From assembly GCF_921293095.1 (NCBI RefSeq), contig NC_060251.1:101294566-101358565 (forward strand): a stretch of DNA of 64,000 bases. The letters run 5' to 3'. This document shows, piece after piece, positions 24,190 to 38,500 of the stretch. Every line of letters starts with the position of its first letter. The first letter of the stretch is position 1. The DNA comes from Ischnura elegans (Eukaryota; Arthropoda; Insecta; Odonata; Coenagrionidae). A model generated the notes under the pieces. The model saw only the letters and a list, made by a program, of their open reading frames with translations, was not told where the DNA came from and ran no database searches. The position numbers were made by a program, and so were the translations under genes.

Positions 24190-24480
24190 ATATTTATAAT
24201 GAAATCTGGAGACCACAGTCTCTTACCACAAAGAGAATTACATATTATAAGAATTAGTATAAGAAGAGGTGTACGGGCAAACGCTCCTGGATTACGAGGG
24301 TAAGGCCTAATTCCCACTGAGCTGGGTCACAAAACTAAGACTTCGTGTGCCTGCAACCGTCATAAAAGGGGGAGAGGAAGGAGGCAAATATTTTCGGCAT
24401 TTGATCCCCTGTGTAGGAAAATCTCCGACGGATAGTTTCGGCTTTCATCTCCCGGGTCAAGATTGTTCTGCCGAATATTT
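24190..24480 (-). repeat. GGGAGACGAAAGCC dispersed repeat, copy 3 (inverted)
   Basis: Read on the - strand it follows 32264-32500 block by block: TTGACCCGGGAGATGAAAGC, CGTCGGAGATTTTCCTAC, CTCTCCCCCTTTTATGACGG, AGGCCTTACCCTC. More diverged than the two intronic copies. Confidence 0.55.
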
Positions 24481-26333
24481 CTGTTGTTAGTAGCAAAAGG
24501 GTAAAGAACCAATGGCAACTATCCAAGCATCCATTCCCGCACCACACATCCATATCTACATCATAAACGAATCTTGTCTTTTTTATTACTACATAGTTTC
24601 ATAAGTGTATAACGCATGTCAATGCAGAAGCAATTTATTAAGTAACTTAGATGGGTACTTATTGCACTGGATAGACAAATTCACAGTGAATAAAGTCTTA
24701 GGAAAACAACACAAACAGTCAGTGGCATTCATTAGTTTTGACAACTCACTAGAAAAGTCACAAACTTATAAAGTCAAAAATGGGATTGATTGTCCTATAA
24801 CAATGCCATACATTCACACTTGTGCTGCAGACAGAGTGAGCCACAAAATGAGAGAAAGAAGACCACTGCCCAATAAAGGCATATCAAGAGTCTTCCTCAA
24901 GGAAGATCAGAGACATCTTTCAGGTAGAAGAAGGTAAGGCCATCAAAAATGCATCTACAATATTTATGGCTAACATTCTGCACATTTCACACAGCATTTT
25001 GCTAAACAAACTTCATATAACAGAATACTCAACAAACATATATGTACAATTTGATTTCAGAACTCCTATTAAATTATGCACACTATGAAACATTAGAAAT
25101 GGAATTCATCTTTGGAATCCAACTTAATGCTGAATTACACCCTATGAAAGCACAATCAACAGAAATATTTTCTGCTATTAGCCATCCAATGGCACTCTTG
25201 CATAAAAAAGTTATCGGGGAAATAAAATTTAAAATGCCAATTTTTCCTCACTAAATTCGTGAAATAAATTTGTCCCTCCATGTTTTTGGTATAAAAATAT
25301 AAACAATGTTCTGACTTCATTTCCTCACAATATTTTAAAAGATTTGATAAATTTTTATGGAATGTAGCAACCTTGATGGTAAAAATCATTAAAAATACAT
25401 AATTACTTACATTTTAAAAATTAATCCACTAACAAAATATTAAGTGTGGGGAAATACTTGGATAAAAACTTTACGAAATTTCATTTAAAATAAAATGACT
25501 TTTGTGCATCTTGGCTTCCAGTAAGACACAGTAGAAAAGTTACAAACAGACTTTTATGGAATGTATAACGCTATTATTGCCCACTTGTGGTTAGACATAC
25601 TTAAGTTTCACACTGAGAGAATCATGAACACTTTGAAAATCACTATTTTAGTTAGGCAAGAAACATTTGGTTGAAAAGAATCAAGAAGGATACTCAAGAA
25701 GGAAAGAAAACAGAAAGACACCTACTTTTCACAGGCTGTCAATAGGTAGATAGAAACATCTGTTTTGAAAAATAGAGATAACAGTTTTCTTAATAGCTAA
25801 TCATCTTTGGCATCATGACCCATATAAACAGGGAATATTTTCCTTCAGGTAGCATACGATTGGTCAACCATGATAGGAAAATATGAGCTGTTTCTTCCTC
25901 AGAAAGGTGTTGGAGGTAGACACAACGTTTAAAGTTTCACAAGCCTATAAAAAATGGGAGGCGCAGCAAGAACCATTGAGAAGTAGTGCAGGTTGCTTGA
26001 CAGGTCTAGAGGAGGCAAGAATTTATGCCTATCCTACTCATTTTTGAGAAACATGTCTGGCAGGGAAGAGCCGCCAGAAATCCAATACACAGAATATCAC
26101 TCAAGGTCATTATCAAGAATCCAATCTTTTTTTCTACCCTCATACTCAACACTTCAATCTCAATCTTCTCCCCACTTCCAACCAAACAATTTTATAATTT
26201 TTTTTCGATAATTTGCTCTAGGCTACCTTCATAGAGCAACTTCAGATCATCCTGAAGTTGACGCTTTTCCTGTGAATCTCAAAAGTCATCCGAGCACACA
26301 TGAGTCAACCTAGAGCATGTTTGCCTCATCTGT

Positions 26334-26501
26334 TCACACGTACACCCTATCACTGGGACCAGTGGGGATTCCCTGTCGCTTGTTGTTCTTTTCCGCCTCT
26401 TCAGCCTCAGCCGCCTCTTCGTCCTCTTCTTCCATGCCATCATCTTCCCCAGGATCAGCCGAGTCACGACGACTGCTACACGAGTTTTGTTTTGAGAGAG
26501 A
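26334..26501 (-). CDS. NWD-like gene, terminal exon: acidic tail
   Basis: Acceptor ttcccag. Encodes SLSKQNSCSSRRDSADPG, a Glu/Ala-rich acidic run and KRQGIPTGPSDRVYV with TGA at 26334-26336. Long frames on the + strand here are shadows of this exon. No convincing polyadenylation signal was found close downstream. Confidence 0.82.
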   Translation of the reverse strand, partial: SLSKQNSCSSRRDSADPGEDDGMEEEDEEAAEAEEAEKNNKRQGIPTGPSDRVYV

Positions 26502-29500
26502 CTGGGAATATGGGAAGGAAATTTCCACATCATTTTCGTTCATTGAAGAAAATTTCTATGCACTCCTTCAGTTTATTCTTAAGTCCAATTTTTGCGATTG
26601 CATGATAGCTCACAAAATAATATAAACTTTAGAATCATTAACGATTTTTGATGCTTTGTAAAGTTAATCTTATGATTGTATGATTTCTAATTACCTATGT
26701 ATGTATTTATTGAAGCTAAATGATAGTTCAAACGTTCATGAATTTATCACATTGGCAAGTAAAATGAAAGTACAGATGGAGACAAGAGTCCAAATACAAT
26801 GGTCCAATAGTACATTGGTAGGCAGTGATAATTATGCGGGGGGGACTATATTCAGAGGGGGACTATATTCGGAGAAATACGGTATGTCATGAAAGGCCTA
26901 CTTACAGGGTTTTGACGTCTCCTCGGTGGTGATCTCTTATTCCACAACGCTTGAAGATGCTCAAAGTGCTGGGACTGTGCCAAGGCTGCCTGCTCAGGAC
27001 CACATATCTGAAATTATAAAAATGATAAAATAATCCATATGCAATTTTATGGAAATCTTGCAATTGCTCGCTTTCAAACTGTATCTTCACAAAACATCTT
27101 TAGCAACAGATTTAAAAAAAATGAAATTCCGGATGATAAAAAGGGTCTCTGCACCCTCAACGTATGGTCCTTTTCGCAAAAGAATTTTCATACCAAGAGT
27201 AGGAATGGTTATTCTTGGTGGGCAAAGATAAAAGGGGCAAGCACACAATACCACAATATGCCGCATTTATCCCTTGGGGCCATAGCACAATGCATCACTT
27301 GCCGCTGGAGCCGACGGAAGAGTAGGGGTGCGACCCAAGGTTGCCGGTAGCTACAGAGGACTTTTCATCCTGAAGGCATTATGTGAATGCTTTTTCCATC
27401 GAGCAATTGATTTTTGAAATAAAAGAACCACTAAGAAGAAAAATGAAAAGTAACATGGGCGAAATATTACGGCTTCATGCATACAAAGCCAATACATTAG
27501 AGGGATATAATATCACGTACATAGCAATCTTCAGTAAGATTATCAGGACATAATATGTATTACGTCCAAGGCACGCAAGGTTTTAAAGATAACATGGGAT
27601 ATTAACTGTCATAGTGAAAGGGTTGAGGATTCAGGTTACTAGCCCTGATTTCAAGAATACAGTTGGCCATTTATCTCAATGAGCTCTGTTTCAGCGGATG
27701 ATTATCTAAGAGTATGATTGCCTTACCTTCCATGGCAAGGTTAGGTACCTACCTGAGAACCAATTGTCGATCCTGGTATTTTAGATATCTCTTCCATCGA
27801 TGCAGAAACAGAAAATCTTCTCTTAAGCCTTTCCTCTACTGCTGCAACCATAGCTGAAGAAGTTAAGTGACCATATTTCTTCTGCCATGTATAGGTATCC
27901 AGTGAGACTTCCTTCTTGAGTAGTCGTCTCATTGGCCTCTTTGGTGCTGATGGGCGCAGATCTATATCAAGTTAAAACAAATGGCAATTAAATGAAATCA
28001 TGATTAACCTTATAGATACTGCAACACACATATATAAGTATTGAATCATAATTAAACACTCAGTACCATTCCATGAAATTTTCCAGTTACACCACCATAT
28101 TCCAATTTTTTTAAATACCTTCGATGCCTTACTCTGTCAGATGGGATTCTATGATTCATTAGAATAACCTAGTTCCTGGTTTAGTGATTAGATGGTTTTC
28201 TTCATTTGTCAGCTCAAAATGATAATTTACAGAATGATATTTCTACACTTAATCAGTTTAGCTTGACATTCATTTGGCAGCTGATCCATGGTTCAGTTGT
28301 GGTTGATTTTTTCAATTGTCTTGGTTTTAAATGTTGCCAGGCTTTTCCAGGCGTTGGTTTCCAGTGTGCAGCTCATTTCCCAAGACACCCGGGGTCTACT
28401 ACATCCCCTGTGAGTAGGCCTTGCCATAACCGCAAGGGGTATGGTAGACCCCAGTGTCTTGAGTACTACTAGCAGGTATATCACTTCCTGGCGGCAGGAG
28501 GCTATGGTTTTTTTTGATGATTGCTTCAATCTTCAGGTTTATGAAAACCCTTCAATGGCTGTCAATAAGCATGTGAAGTAAACACTAGCCAGTACTTAAC
28601 TATTGTTATCACTGAGAGCTGGACAGAGAAGTTTCATTTAGGAGCAAAGCAATGTGGATCACTACAAATGTAGGTAGTAGATGGTAGTCTTGGTGTGCTG
28701 TAACCCCAAAAATAATGGATATGCATCCAAAAATAACTCAGACACATTGGATTGGGACAGGATAAATTCCCCAAAGTATGTATTGTGGTGGTACACTCAA
28801 TATGGTTAAGGATCAGTACGAATTGGTTTCCACCAAAAATAGATAGCCAAAATTCCAATTCTTCATCCAGAGCATTATGACTTCAAGAAAAATAGCACAC
28901 TTGTTTTCCTCTTCAATCCAGTTAACTTGTCTACAATATCTTCAATCCATGTAAACCAGAAATTGGTTCAGCTGATTTCCTTCATCGGGATGGAGGATTA
29001 AAATTCCATCAACGTCATGGAAAAATACTGTTTTGTGCACAAAGATGGAAAGTTTAAGACTAATAATCCCAAATGCTCTGAGAGGAATATGTGGCTTGAA
29101 CAGAATTCTGGCAATCAAAGCAAAGCATGATGGTGAAGACAGGCATCAACAAATAAATTATCAAAATCTTTAACTGAGACAAGAAATGAAAGGAAATGTT
29201 GGCATAAGCCGTGTATGTATTATAACTAGGGATGGTCGGATCGGATACCTCAGATTCAAATATCAGTGGATATTGCCCTTCATCGGATACTTAGATCCAA
29301 ATCCGCTGAAGATATCAGATCTGGATCCGAAATTTTGAATTTATGCTTCAGTGAATGCAGCGTCCCATACAATTTGGAGGGATTTCCACTCCCTTAAGGG
29401 AATGGTAAGAGTTCCGATCCTACCTTTGCATGTGCTGTTGCACTGCGATGCTTGTCCTTCTCATGAACCATTTTGTTTAAAAGTTCTCGTAGGGGTTATG

Positions 29501-32500
29501 CAACAGAATTTCAGCCATGGAAATTTTTACGGCAAAATACGACAGGCACGTAGTGTGACTCTTCCAAAGAGGTTGAATTTTCTATGAAACAGGTGTGGCA
29601 ACAGTACCGTCAAACAAGAAGATACAGCCTGGAAACGCCAACTGTATATATCACATAGGTTGCCTGGCTTTGTTTTGAAGGCAACGACATCAAAAAATAG
29701 TATCTTACATGTCCATCTTTGACTCCTTCATTCGTAGCCTCATTGCTTGAATGACGGAAGGAGTGCGCTCCTGCCCCCCACCTATCCTTTACGTGCTTCT
29801 GCTGCCCACCCCTACCTCTCGCTTAGCTGTCATCTCGTTCTGTTCCCACAATTTGTAGCACATGATGCAAATGTTGTTCTAAACATTGTTAATTGTGTTG
29901 CAGTTTGTGCAGTTGCAATTTAATTTAATGATATACCAATAAAAATGTCTTTCATTGTGTTGGAACATTTTTATTGACATAAAGAGAACCATGTGCATGC
30001 ACAGTGACATGAAGCTATCGTGAGGAAGTGCATAATCCACCTCGCCACAACTGAAGCATTTGCAGGTGAAACACAAGTCAGTATGCGATGAGAAAGTCAC
30101 AAAATTTGGGGGAACTTATGTAGGGAATATTAAAATTCACCTCATGGTTTATCTGAAGATTGAAACCTATTTTCATGCCCAAACTGCAAGCATAACAGTT
30201 AAGATGCTGAGCGTGTATAGAGTTTATCGTTTTTAAAAGATAATTTGAAAGCTTATAAAAATGATTTTTAATCAGTAAATATATTAAAATGTGTATTTAA
30301 ATCTAAAAAGTATTCTTTTTATTGTATGTACCCAGATGAAACTTGAATAATTATTTCGTTTTATAGCAGGAATTTGATGAGGCATTTGGATCCAAAAATA
30401 TCTGAAGATCTGGCTCCAAAAATCAAGGATCCGTCCATCCCTAATTAAAATGGTGAAATATACTGCTCAATTCAAAGAAAAATTTCACCCATACATTCCT
30501 TTCTAAAGACATATGTATTCAACAGAGGTTTATGATAGAGAGATGAGAAATAACAGTCTGATCAAAACTTCAATCATAGATGTACAGCACTTATGTATAA
30601 GCTTGGCTTAGCAAATTGGCAGCACCGTAATTAATTAATATTTAGTATTTATATAATTATGCATAAGGTACATATATTTGTCTGAATGGTGAATTCCATC
30701 AGCTGAATGTTTTCATGGGCACTAAAAGTTTACTGCTACACTCTTCAATTAAATGAAAGTTGAAGTTGAATCAAATTAAATTGAAGTTACCTTTGGCTCA
30801 AAAAAAAGAACATAAACAATTAACCACCCTCATTAGGTCTAGAGCATGAAACACTGCTATAAAAATATTGAAATAAGTCAATAAGAATGAAGATATTTAT
30901 AAATATGAAATCAATTTCACCTTCTATCTCCTTGGCTGGTTGTACGTAGGCCGGAAGCTTGACATAAGTTGCTGGAGTATTATGAAGACAGGCGACAGGA
31001 ACAGCGGCACAGTCCTGAAGATGGAGCACAATCCTTGCAGCATCAGTTGACATACATAATCCCAAGATTGGTGCATGCATTGAGAGTGATGATAGAGGAA
31101 GACCTCGACGAGTATCCCATACCATTACACTCTTATCTTCAGAACCTGAATTGATGTTATCAAAAAAGAAAGACATCAATTTACATAGACTTGACAGGGA
31201 AGTAATATTTCTGAGATAAAATTAAGACTTTTAAGAATATTTGGAGCCTACTTTTCTTACATAAGATACACTCCCACACAGTGTCCAGTGGATGTTTGCC
31301 TCTTACATATATGATATCTGTTTTTGGAATTTCAGAATGGCAAGAGGAACTCCAGAAGTCATCCATGGTATCAGTTCACTGACTGTCAAATGTTGTACAT
31401 CAAATGTGTGCCCAATGATTACCCAAATCATTTAAGGCTCTTTTACATTCATGTTATTATTTACATTCATGATTGTTTTCAACCCGTTGCAAAATGAACT
31501 TCTAAAAAAGCACAATCATGAACTTTAAAATGGGAAAAGGTGTTTTCTTATGAATTCATCCCCATTACGATGAAAAAGTACATTTAAATTTCAGTTAAAT
31601 ATTAATCTTAAAACTTTAAGTTTCTCAATCAATGACAATCATTCAAGACTGAGTTTCATTTCACCGGACACTCCATGATCATGGAAAGAGTAGGTGCTTG
31701 TATCACAATGAAGGCTGTGGAATTCAAACCCTACCTTACACTTCTATGGTCCCATCATCCGCCACAGCAACACATAAAATTAATGCTAGGTGGACTTACC
31801 TGACACTGCTATGGTTCCATCAGCTGCCACAGCAACACATGTGATAAATGCCAGGTGTCCAGAGAGTGTGCGGAGGTCGGCTCCGGTGGCCATGTCCCAC
31901 ACAATGAGGCTGGCATCCCTAGCACCCGAAACGACCAAGACGGGAGGAGGAGCCTCAGGTGGAGCCACTTTCTCCCCTATGGCCGCAGGAGCGACGGGTA
32001 TGTTGGTGGTGAGACCTCGGGGTAGAAGTCCAGGGGGCCTGTTGGGGTCTGGCACGAGGGAAGGAGGCGGCTGGATGGACACGGCAACACACGTCACATG
32101 ATCCGAGTGACCAACCAACACTTGAGCCAGCTTTCCTCCAGCAACCTATTTGAACAAAGTAAAGGATTTAAAAAAACAATCAAAAAAATAAAACTAAGCA
32201 CTTGACGAAAAATTAGCTGAATGGCTCAGGAGCAATTTAATCTTTTCCCTACTAAAGATGAAAATACATGTGTGAACGTACCTTGACCCGGGAGACGAAA
32301 GCCGTATATTTTCGTCGGAGGTTTTCTTACGCAAATGAATGAATGCCTTTCCTAACTCTCCCCCTTTTCTGACGGTTGGGGGTGTAGGACGTCTTTGTTT
32401 CAGGATGCAACACTGCGGGGTTTAGGCTTTACCCTCAAAATCCGGGAGCAGGTACCCGGACCCCTCGTCTTATACTACCCCTCTTAGCGTTAAGGGTTTT

Positions 32501-35500
32501 TGTTTATCCAGTCAGTTTTTGAAATAAATATTTGTTCTTTTCTCAAGAAATTTAAACTAAGTATTGAATTCTTTGTCTTTTGAGCAGCGTTTACAATTTT
32601 TAAATGAAATTGTGCGATAAATACTAACTTATATCTCGAGTTCTGTATAAACATCAACATGGAAATTGTTGCTGCAGTATACACATTAATATTGACCTTC
32701 GAACTTTGTTTAAAATTTGACAATGCTAAAAAAAATGAGGAATTCAATTCAAAGTCTGCAATTTACGTGCAAGCAATTATCCATGTGCCAAATACTTATA
32801 GGCAATCCATGAGTTGACTGCATACCAATGTCGCAGGTAGGATCGTATACCCTGAAAGGAGGGAGCACAACTACTCTCAGAGTCCGAGACAATGCGGAGT
32901 CCCCCCTGGGAGGGGTCAAAAAAGATTTGAGCTGAGAGCTTGTGATTATCCTCGAGACCCTTCTTGACGAATGTCTTAAAATAAATGGTCTATACCAGGG
33001 GAAAGAAGAGTACCCTACTAGTACTTACTTATTTACCCTGAAAACCATTCTCTCCATATTCACTTAAAATATTCCCAACTGACATATTAGTTTAAATTAA
33101 TCAGGATTATTTTTATCACAATCAAGATTTTATCACAATTTTTGCAGATTTTATCACAATCAAGAGTTACATTATTGGCAGATTAATTTCTGGCAATTTC
33201 TTGCCATTTTTTAGCTAGACAAGCCTAAACCACAGAAATTCCTGCTATAGTACATACTTAGCCATTAAATACCTTACCAAGGTTTAACTGAATCTCTTAT
33301 GTATTTCAGAGCATATAATTCCTAGATATTTCATAAATATCGTAGTCTGATTTTATCCAATTTTAATTCAATCAAAAGATGTCAAAGAGAAAAAAAATTA
33401 ACTAGTGATATAACTTAGATGGTTTGAATATAAACAAACCGCCAATGGAATAATCTCTCATATAAGTTATTTTAAATAATTTTTTTAAAATATTTGGCTA
33501 TTGGATAAATTACTTCTAAGTGTAATACTTCTGAAAATACAAGAAAAGGTTTTTACTGATTTTTCCAGCAGAATGAACTCAATTCCCACACAGCCTCCAA
33601 TTAACCATATGTATCTCCACAGGGGGTTAAGGGCAAAATGAGACTCAACCAACCTGCCACACTTTGAGGGAAGCATCCTTGGATCCAGTGATCACATGCC
33701 TTGAGTCTGCAGTCAGAACAAAGCATGTGATTTCTTCACTGTGTGACACGGTGACATCTCGTTCCTCTTTTTCCTTGGTAAGCCTTGATATCCGCAGGCT
33801 AAAAATAAATGTATGGGTAAACTGATGGTCAAGTTTACTGTAAAGAGTAATTCAGTGAATTTGTTCTTTCAGGACTAGGGCAACATGGGTAGTTACCTAT
33901 TATCACCGCTTCCAGACACTGCATATCTCATATCACTCGTGACTGCTAGTTGAAGCTTAGGCACATTTGTCACACCTGGAGCAGAAGGAACAGGGTTTGG
34001 CGATGTGACTCCTGGTACCATTCCTGTTAGGCTTAGGAGTAGGGCACCACTATCAGCGGCCCAAACCATTAGAACTCCACTTCTATCACTGGTGGCTACT
34101 CTCCTACTATCCATCATTACTGCTACAGATGTTATAGTTGAGCCATGGCCCTGGAAATCAAAAGAAGTCCATTGAGATATTGACTTCAAGACTTATGAAA
34201 TACTGTGCAGATTGACTGATATGACAATAATTGCCTCAGTGCTTGCACAGGGGTGCCATTTATATCAGACTAGCAGGCCACCAAGAGTTGCTTAGTAGAA
34301 TGAGATGCATCTATGTACTAACATCGGTCACAATCTCTGCAGCTATATTGAAATGCATAGTGGACAGATAAACAGACATCCTCTTTTATGCATACTTATA
34401 GGAGCACTGCTAGGAAGTCTAGGGGGGAGTTTTGGGCGAAACTAATACTGCTGAGTCTGGGGGGTATGGAATAAAAAAAAAATAGGATAAATGGTTCATA
34501 ATGGTAGGTATTGATTGCTATGGCTTTCTGTTGGATATTTTATTAATCCTTACACTATTCTATAAGTACTATTAATCCAATTAGGTAAAATGATTTACAC
34601 TTAAAAAATTTTCTGAGCTCTGGAGGGGGTTTATCCCGCCAAAACCCTCCCTCACTGCTCCACTGACATATAGATATAACATTTTATACATCACTGGAGC
34701 TTTTCAAAGAGAAAAGGCATCCTTCCTCAAAAAGACAAGAAATTGTACAGATGAAATAAAACTAATTCATCATTTTAAATGTTATTTGGCAATATAAAAT
34801 AAATCTTCTCAAAGTCATCAACAAATAAGGAAAAATTATTTCATGTAAAGCTAATGATCATGAAAATATATGTTGGAAGATTATAAACTATTATTTGTAT
34901 AAAAACTAGATGTATGTATCTAGTGTAAGTATGAGCTACTAATATAAACAATAAATATGAAATGAAAAATTTTGAATGAATAAAGCAACCATAATTATGT
35001 ATTTAGACCTTTCTATTAGACCCAGCCAGAGAACTCAAGTTAGAAAGGAAATAAAAGTAGATAATAATTTTCTGTTTTGATGGACTCTTTTAATCTTTAA
35101 GGTCAAAGTTTAGAAAAAAATCTCCTGTTTATCGAGGCATCTCTCCATACTCCCTTAGGTTGGGTCTAGAAGCCTGCATACCTACCATAATAAAGCCCTG
35201 CCAGGAGTAAATGACTTTTTCTCATTTCAGCTAATGCAAAAGATATTATTTTATTTCACAAAAATAGCCAACTCATCTTCTGGGCTGGTATATCTTCAGA
35301 ATCGAGAAATTAGAAGCTCACAACAAATGCTTTGAATAGCATACGAATTAGCAACAAAAAATCTTCATACTTACTCTGAAGCAAGATACTAGAAGTCCTA
35401 ATGTAAGTCCCCAAACTCGAGCTGTCCTATCTTCGGACCCTGACACTGCAAACAGGCCACTGGGAGCAAAAGCAACAACAGAAACTGGAGCTGTATGGCC

Positions 35501-38500
35501 TTCCAAGGTACAGTGAACTTCAGGTGTTGTACGAACACTCCATACATTGACCAAACAGTCAACAGATCCTGAGAAAAAATGTATAATGATTTTAGTGAGT
35601 TTTGCGCCCTTTTTACTAATGAAATCCAGTCATATTTCAAGAGCAAACGCAAGTAAAATAACTGTGGCGGAGCTCTTAATTTCAAGCGCCGTCACCAAGG
35701 CCAGCCCCCTGGCTGAGGTCGTTGCCCTGGGACCCTGAGGTCCCTTCTGCCCCCACCAAGGTATGCGGAAACTAGCACCAGGAAGGCACCAAGAGAGAGA
35801 GAGAGACGCTGACAAAACGGGAACGGAGAAGGACTTTCGGGTGTGAAAGACATTGAGCAAGCGTATCACTTACCATCGCAATAAACGTGGTCGAAATTAC
35901 TTTCATTTACTTTATTGAAGTGAGGTTAATTACTGGAGTACCCCAAACCCCCCTTCAAAAATAACAACATGTTAAAAGAGTTCAATGTCCTGAAATTACA
36001 GCAAAAAATTAAATCACAACTAACAGCATAAATCCAAGAATAAAAAAGATGGAATAGCTGGAAATGACTGTGGATGCAATTTCCTCATTACAGTATATAT
36101 AGCAATAATCAGAAGGAAGATTAGCAGAAATAAAGTATTACATATGTTATTATGTGATGCAGTAGGTACAGTTGAATCCAAAAGTATTGCTATGAACTGA
36201 GGGGCACCACTTTCTCTGCAGCTTGGAAATGGAGTTTTGATGTTTTATGTAGCATTGGAGGGAGGCAGTGGCATGGCCAGTGGGGTTCCGGGGGGTCTGG
36301 ACCCCCCCAAAATATAAAGGCATACTAATTTTCCTTCATATAAGAAAAAAAATATTTAAAAATCATGAATTAACAAAATATTTCTTCAACAAATGAAGTT
36401 TTTTAGATTATGAAAAGTGTTAAAACCCTCCACTAAGTACCCTGTTTTTCAAAAATTTTCCCCTTGGTTTTGGACCTCCCCACCCCTTGAACAAAATTCC
36501 TGGCTACGCCACTGGAGGGAGGGAAATTTGAGCAGAATTCCCATCTCCTACAATATTTTTATAGCTAAATCAGTCAAGGGAAATGTGAATGGGATATGTA
36601 AAATGCTTAACCTTTTCCCTACTAAAGACGTATATATGCGTGTGGATGTTTCTTGACCCAGGAGACGAAAGCCGTAAATTTTTGTCGCAGATTTTCTTGC
36701 ACAAGTGAACTAATGCTGAATATATACATTTCCTAGCTCTCCCCTTTTATGATGGTCGTGGGTGTACGACATCTTTGTTTTAGGACCCAATACTGCGGGG
36801 TTTAGGCTTTACCCTCGGAATCTGGGAGCAGGTACCCTGACCCCTCGTCTTTTATTACCCCTCTTAGAGGTAAGGTCATGCATTTGCTTATCCAGTCAGT
36901 TTTCAAAATAAATATTTGTTCTTTTCTCAAGAAATTTAAACAAAGAATTGAATTCTTTGTCTTTTGAGCAGCGTTTACAATTTTTAAATGAAATTTTATG
37001 ATAATTATTAACTTATATCTTGAGTTCTGTATAAACATCAACATAGAAATTGTTGCTGCATTAAATGCGTTCATATTGACCTTAGAACTTTGACTGAACT
37101 AAATTAACTGATCCATTTTAAGTTTATTTTCTTACCATTAACATTGTAGCCTTTTTATGAGACATAACAAATGTAAAATATATTCAAAAATCCATTTGAT
37201 TGCAAAAAAATTAAATTGACATCATAAGTGCCTTACCAGTGACTGCCATAGTCCCATCCCTGGATATGTCCACACACGTAATAGGAGCATCATGAGGACG
37301 TTGAGCAGCCATTGCAGCTTTCCCTGTTCGAGCATTCTGATTCTCTGGATCTGCGGCAACGCCCCCCAATCCACCTCTCGCTGCTGCACTGAAAACTCCG
37401 AGGGGAGTTCCCATGTTCGGAAGACCATCTCTGGGACGAAAGCTCCACACTGACATTTTATTACCACCTGAAATATAAATTCAAACTCGATATGTTTTTT
37501 TATTTCCAATTTCATTACAGGCATATAAGCACTATAAACGGCGTTAATTTTCACCACTCAAGCATGAAATAAATAAAATATCAATACGAAAATGAGAAAA
37601 CTGCACCTATTAACTCAAATTGTGAATTGATACATTAACAGCATAAAACAACATTCAAAGTATTATTTTCTCATCAGCATTTTAAAAAATATTGCTCAAA
37701 AAAAGAAAAATAATGGTATCAACATCAACTTGTTCCTGAATGAATGTTTATTCCAATGTAAATGTTCAATTGCTGTAAAAATTTTGATTCTGATTTGAAT
37801 AAACGTGTCTCTTAAAACCCTTCAAGTTATAAATTTGGGTAAATTTAGTTGCGGTTCCAACTTGAAGCTATGCCTTTGAATTCTTATTCTGCTAAAACCC
37901 CCAATTGATTTCACAAATTTCATCCTTGGAAGTTTACTTACTTCATTCCACTTGTGAAATGTACGGTTGCAGACTGCAAGGAGTCTATCAGATTTCTAAG
38001 CTGAATGGGTTGTAGATAGGGCTTTTGGCAACTTTTTAGAATCCTTCTGTACAATCTTCATTATTTTAAGAAAGATTAGCAAAGGGGACAGTACCCCCAG
38101 CACTCTGCTACCCTCAATGGAGCTAAAATTTTAATTTCACCCATTTATACCACAGAGGTAGCAGGGGGAGATGAAAATTGAAGCCAAAATACTGTGTGCT
38201 TTACATGGGGCCACCATAATACAAATATCAAAGCATTGGTGATTGCTGTTGATCAGTAGTACCAATAATAGTATGTGTTATTCCACCAGTGATGGCTTTA
38301 CTGTGTTGCACTCAAAGGTTTCGAGTATGGATTTGTGCTGTGTACAGAGTAATTGCGAAGGGAAAAAGATTGTTTTGACCAGGAATCAAACCACTGACTG
38401 CTGGAAATTTGGACCACTGTACAGAGCAATATGCAATCCAGGTTCATTGAATTTAATAGCATTTTTTTAGGTCTAGAGTTTCATTCCTGGTGAAGGGGTA

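Larger units (their letters stand above)
21727..26333. other. Convergent intergenic region between the two genes
   Basis: Contains a hAT-like copy (21859-22157), an interspersed repeat (22605-22790), a 709-base fold-back (23141-23849) and an inverted piece of the dispersed GGGAGACGAAAGCC repeat (about 24190-24480). A 110-codon + frame at 24605-24937 has no recognisable domain. The 3' UTR of the NWD-like gene must lie at the right end. I see nothing else between 24.5 and 26.3 kb. Confidence 0.6.

Noticed and set aside
24605..24937. 110-codon open frame on the + strand in the convergent intergenic region
   Set aside because: No domain, no splice-consistent partner and no family resemblance; treated as chance.
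31790..32101. 103-codon + frame
   Set aside because: Antisense shadow of exon 19 of the NWD-like gene.
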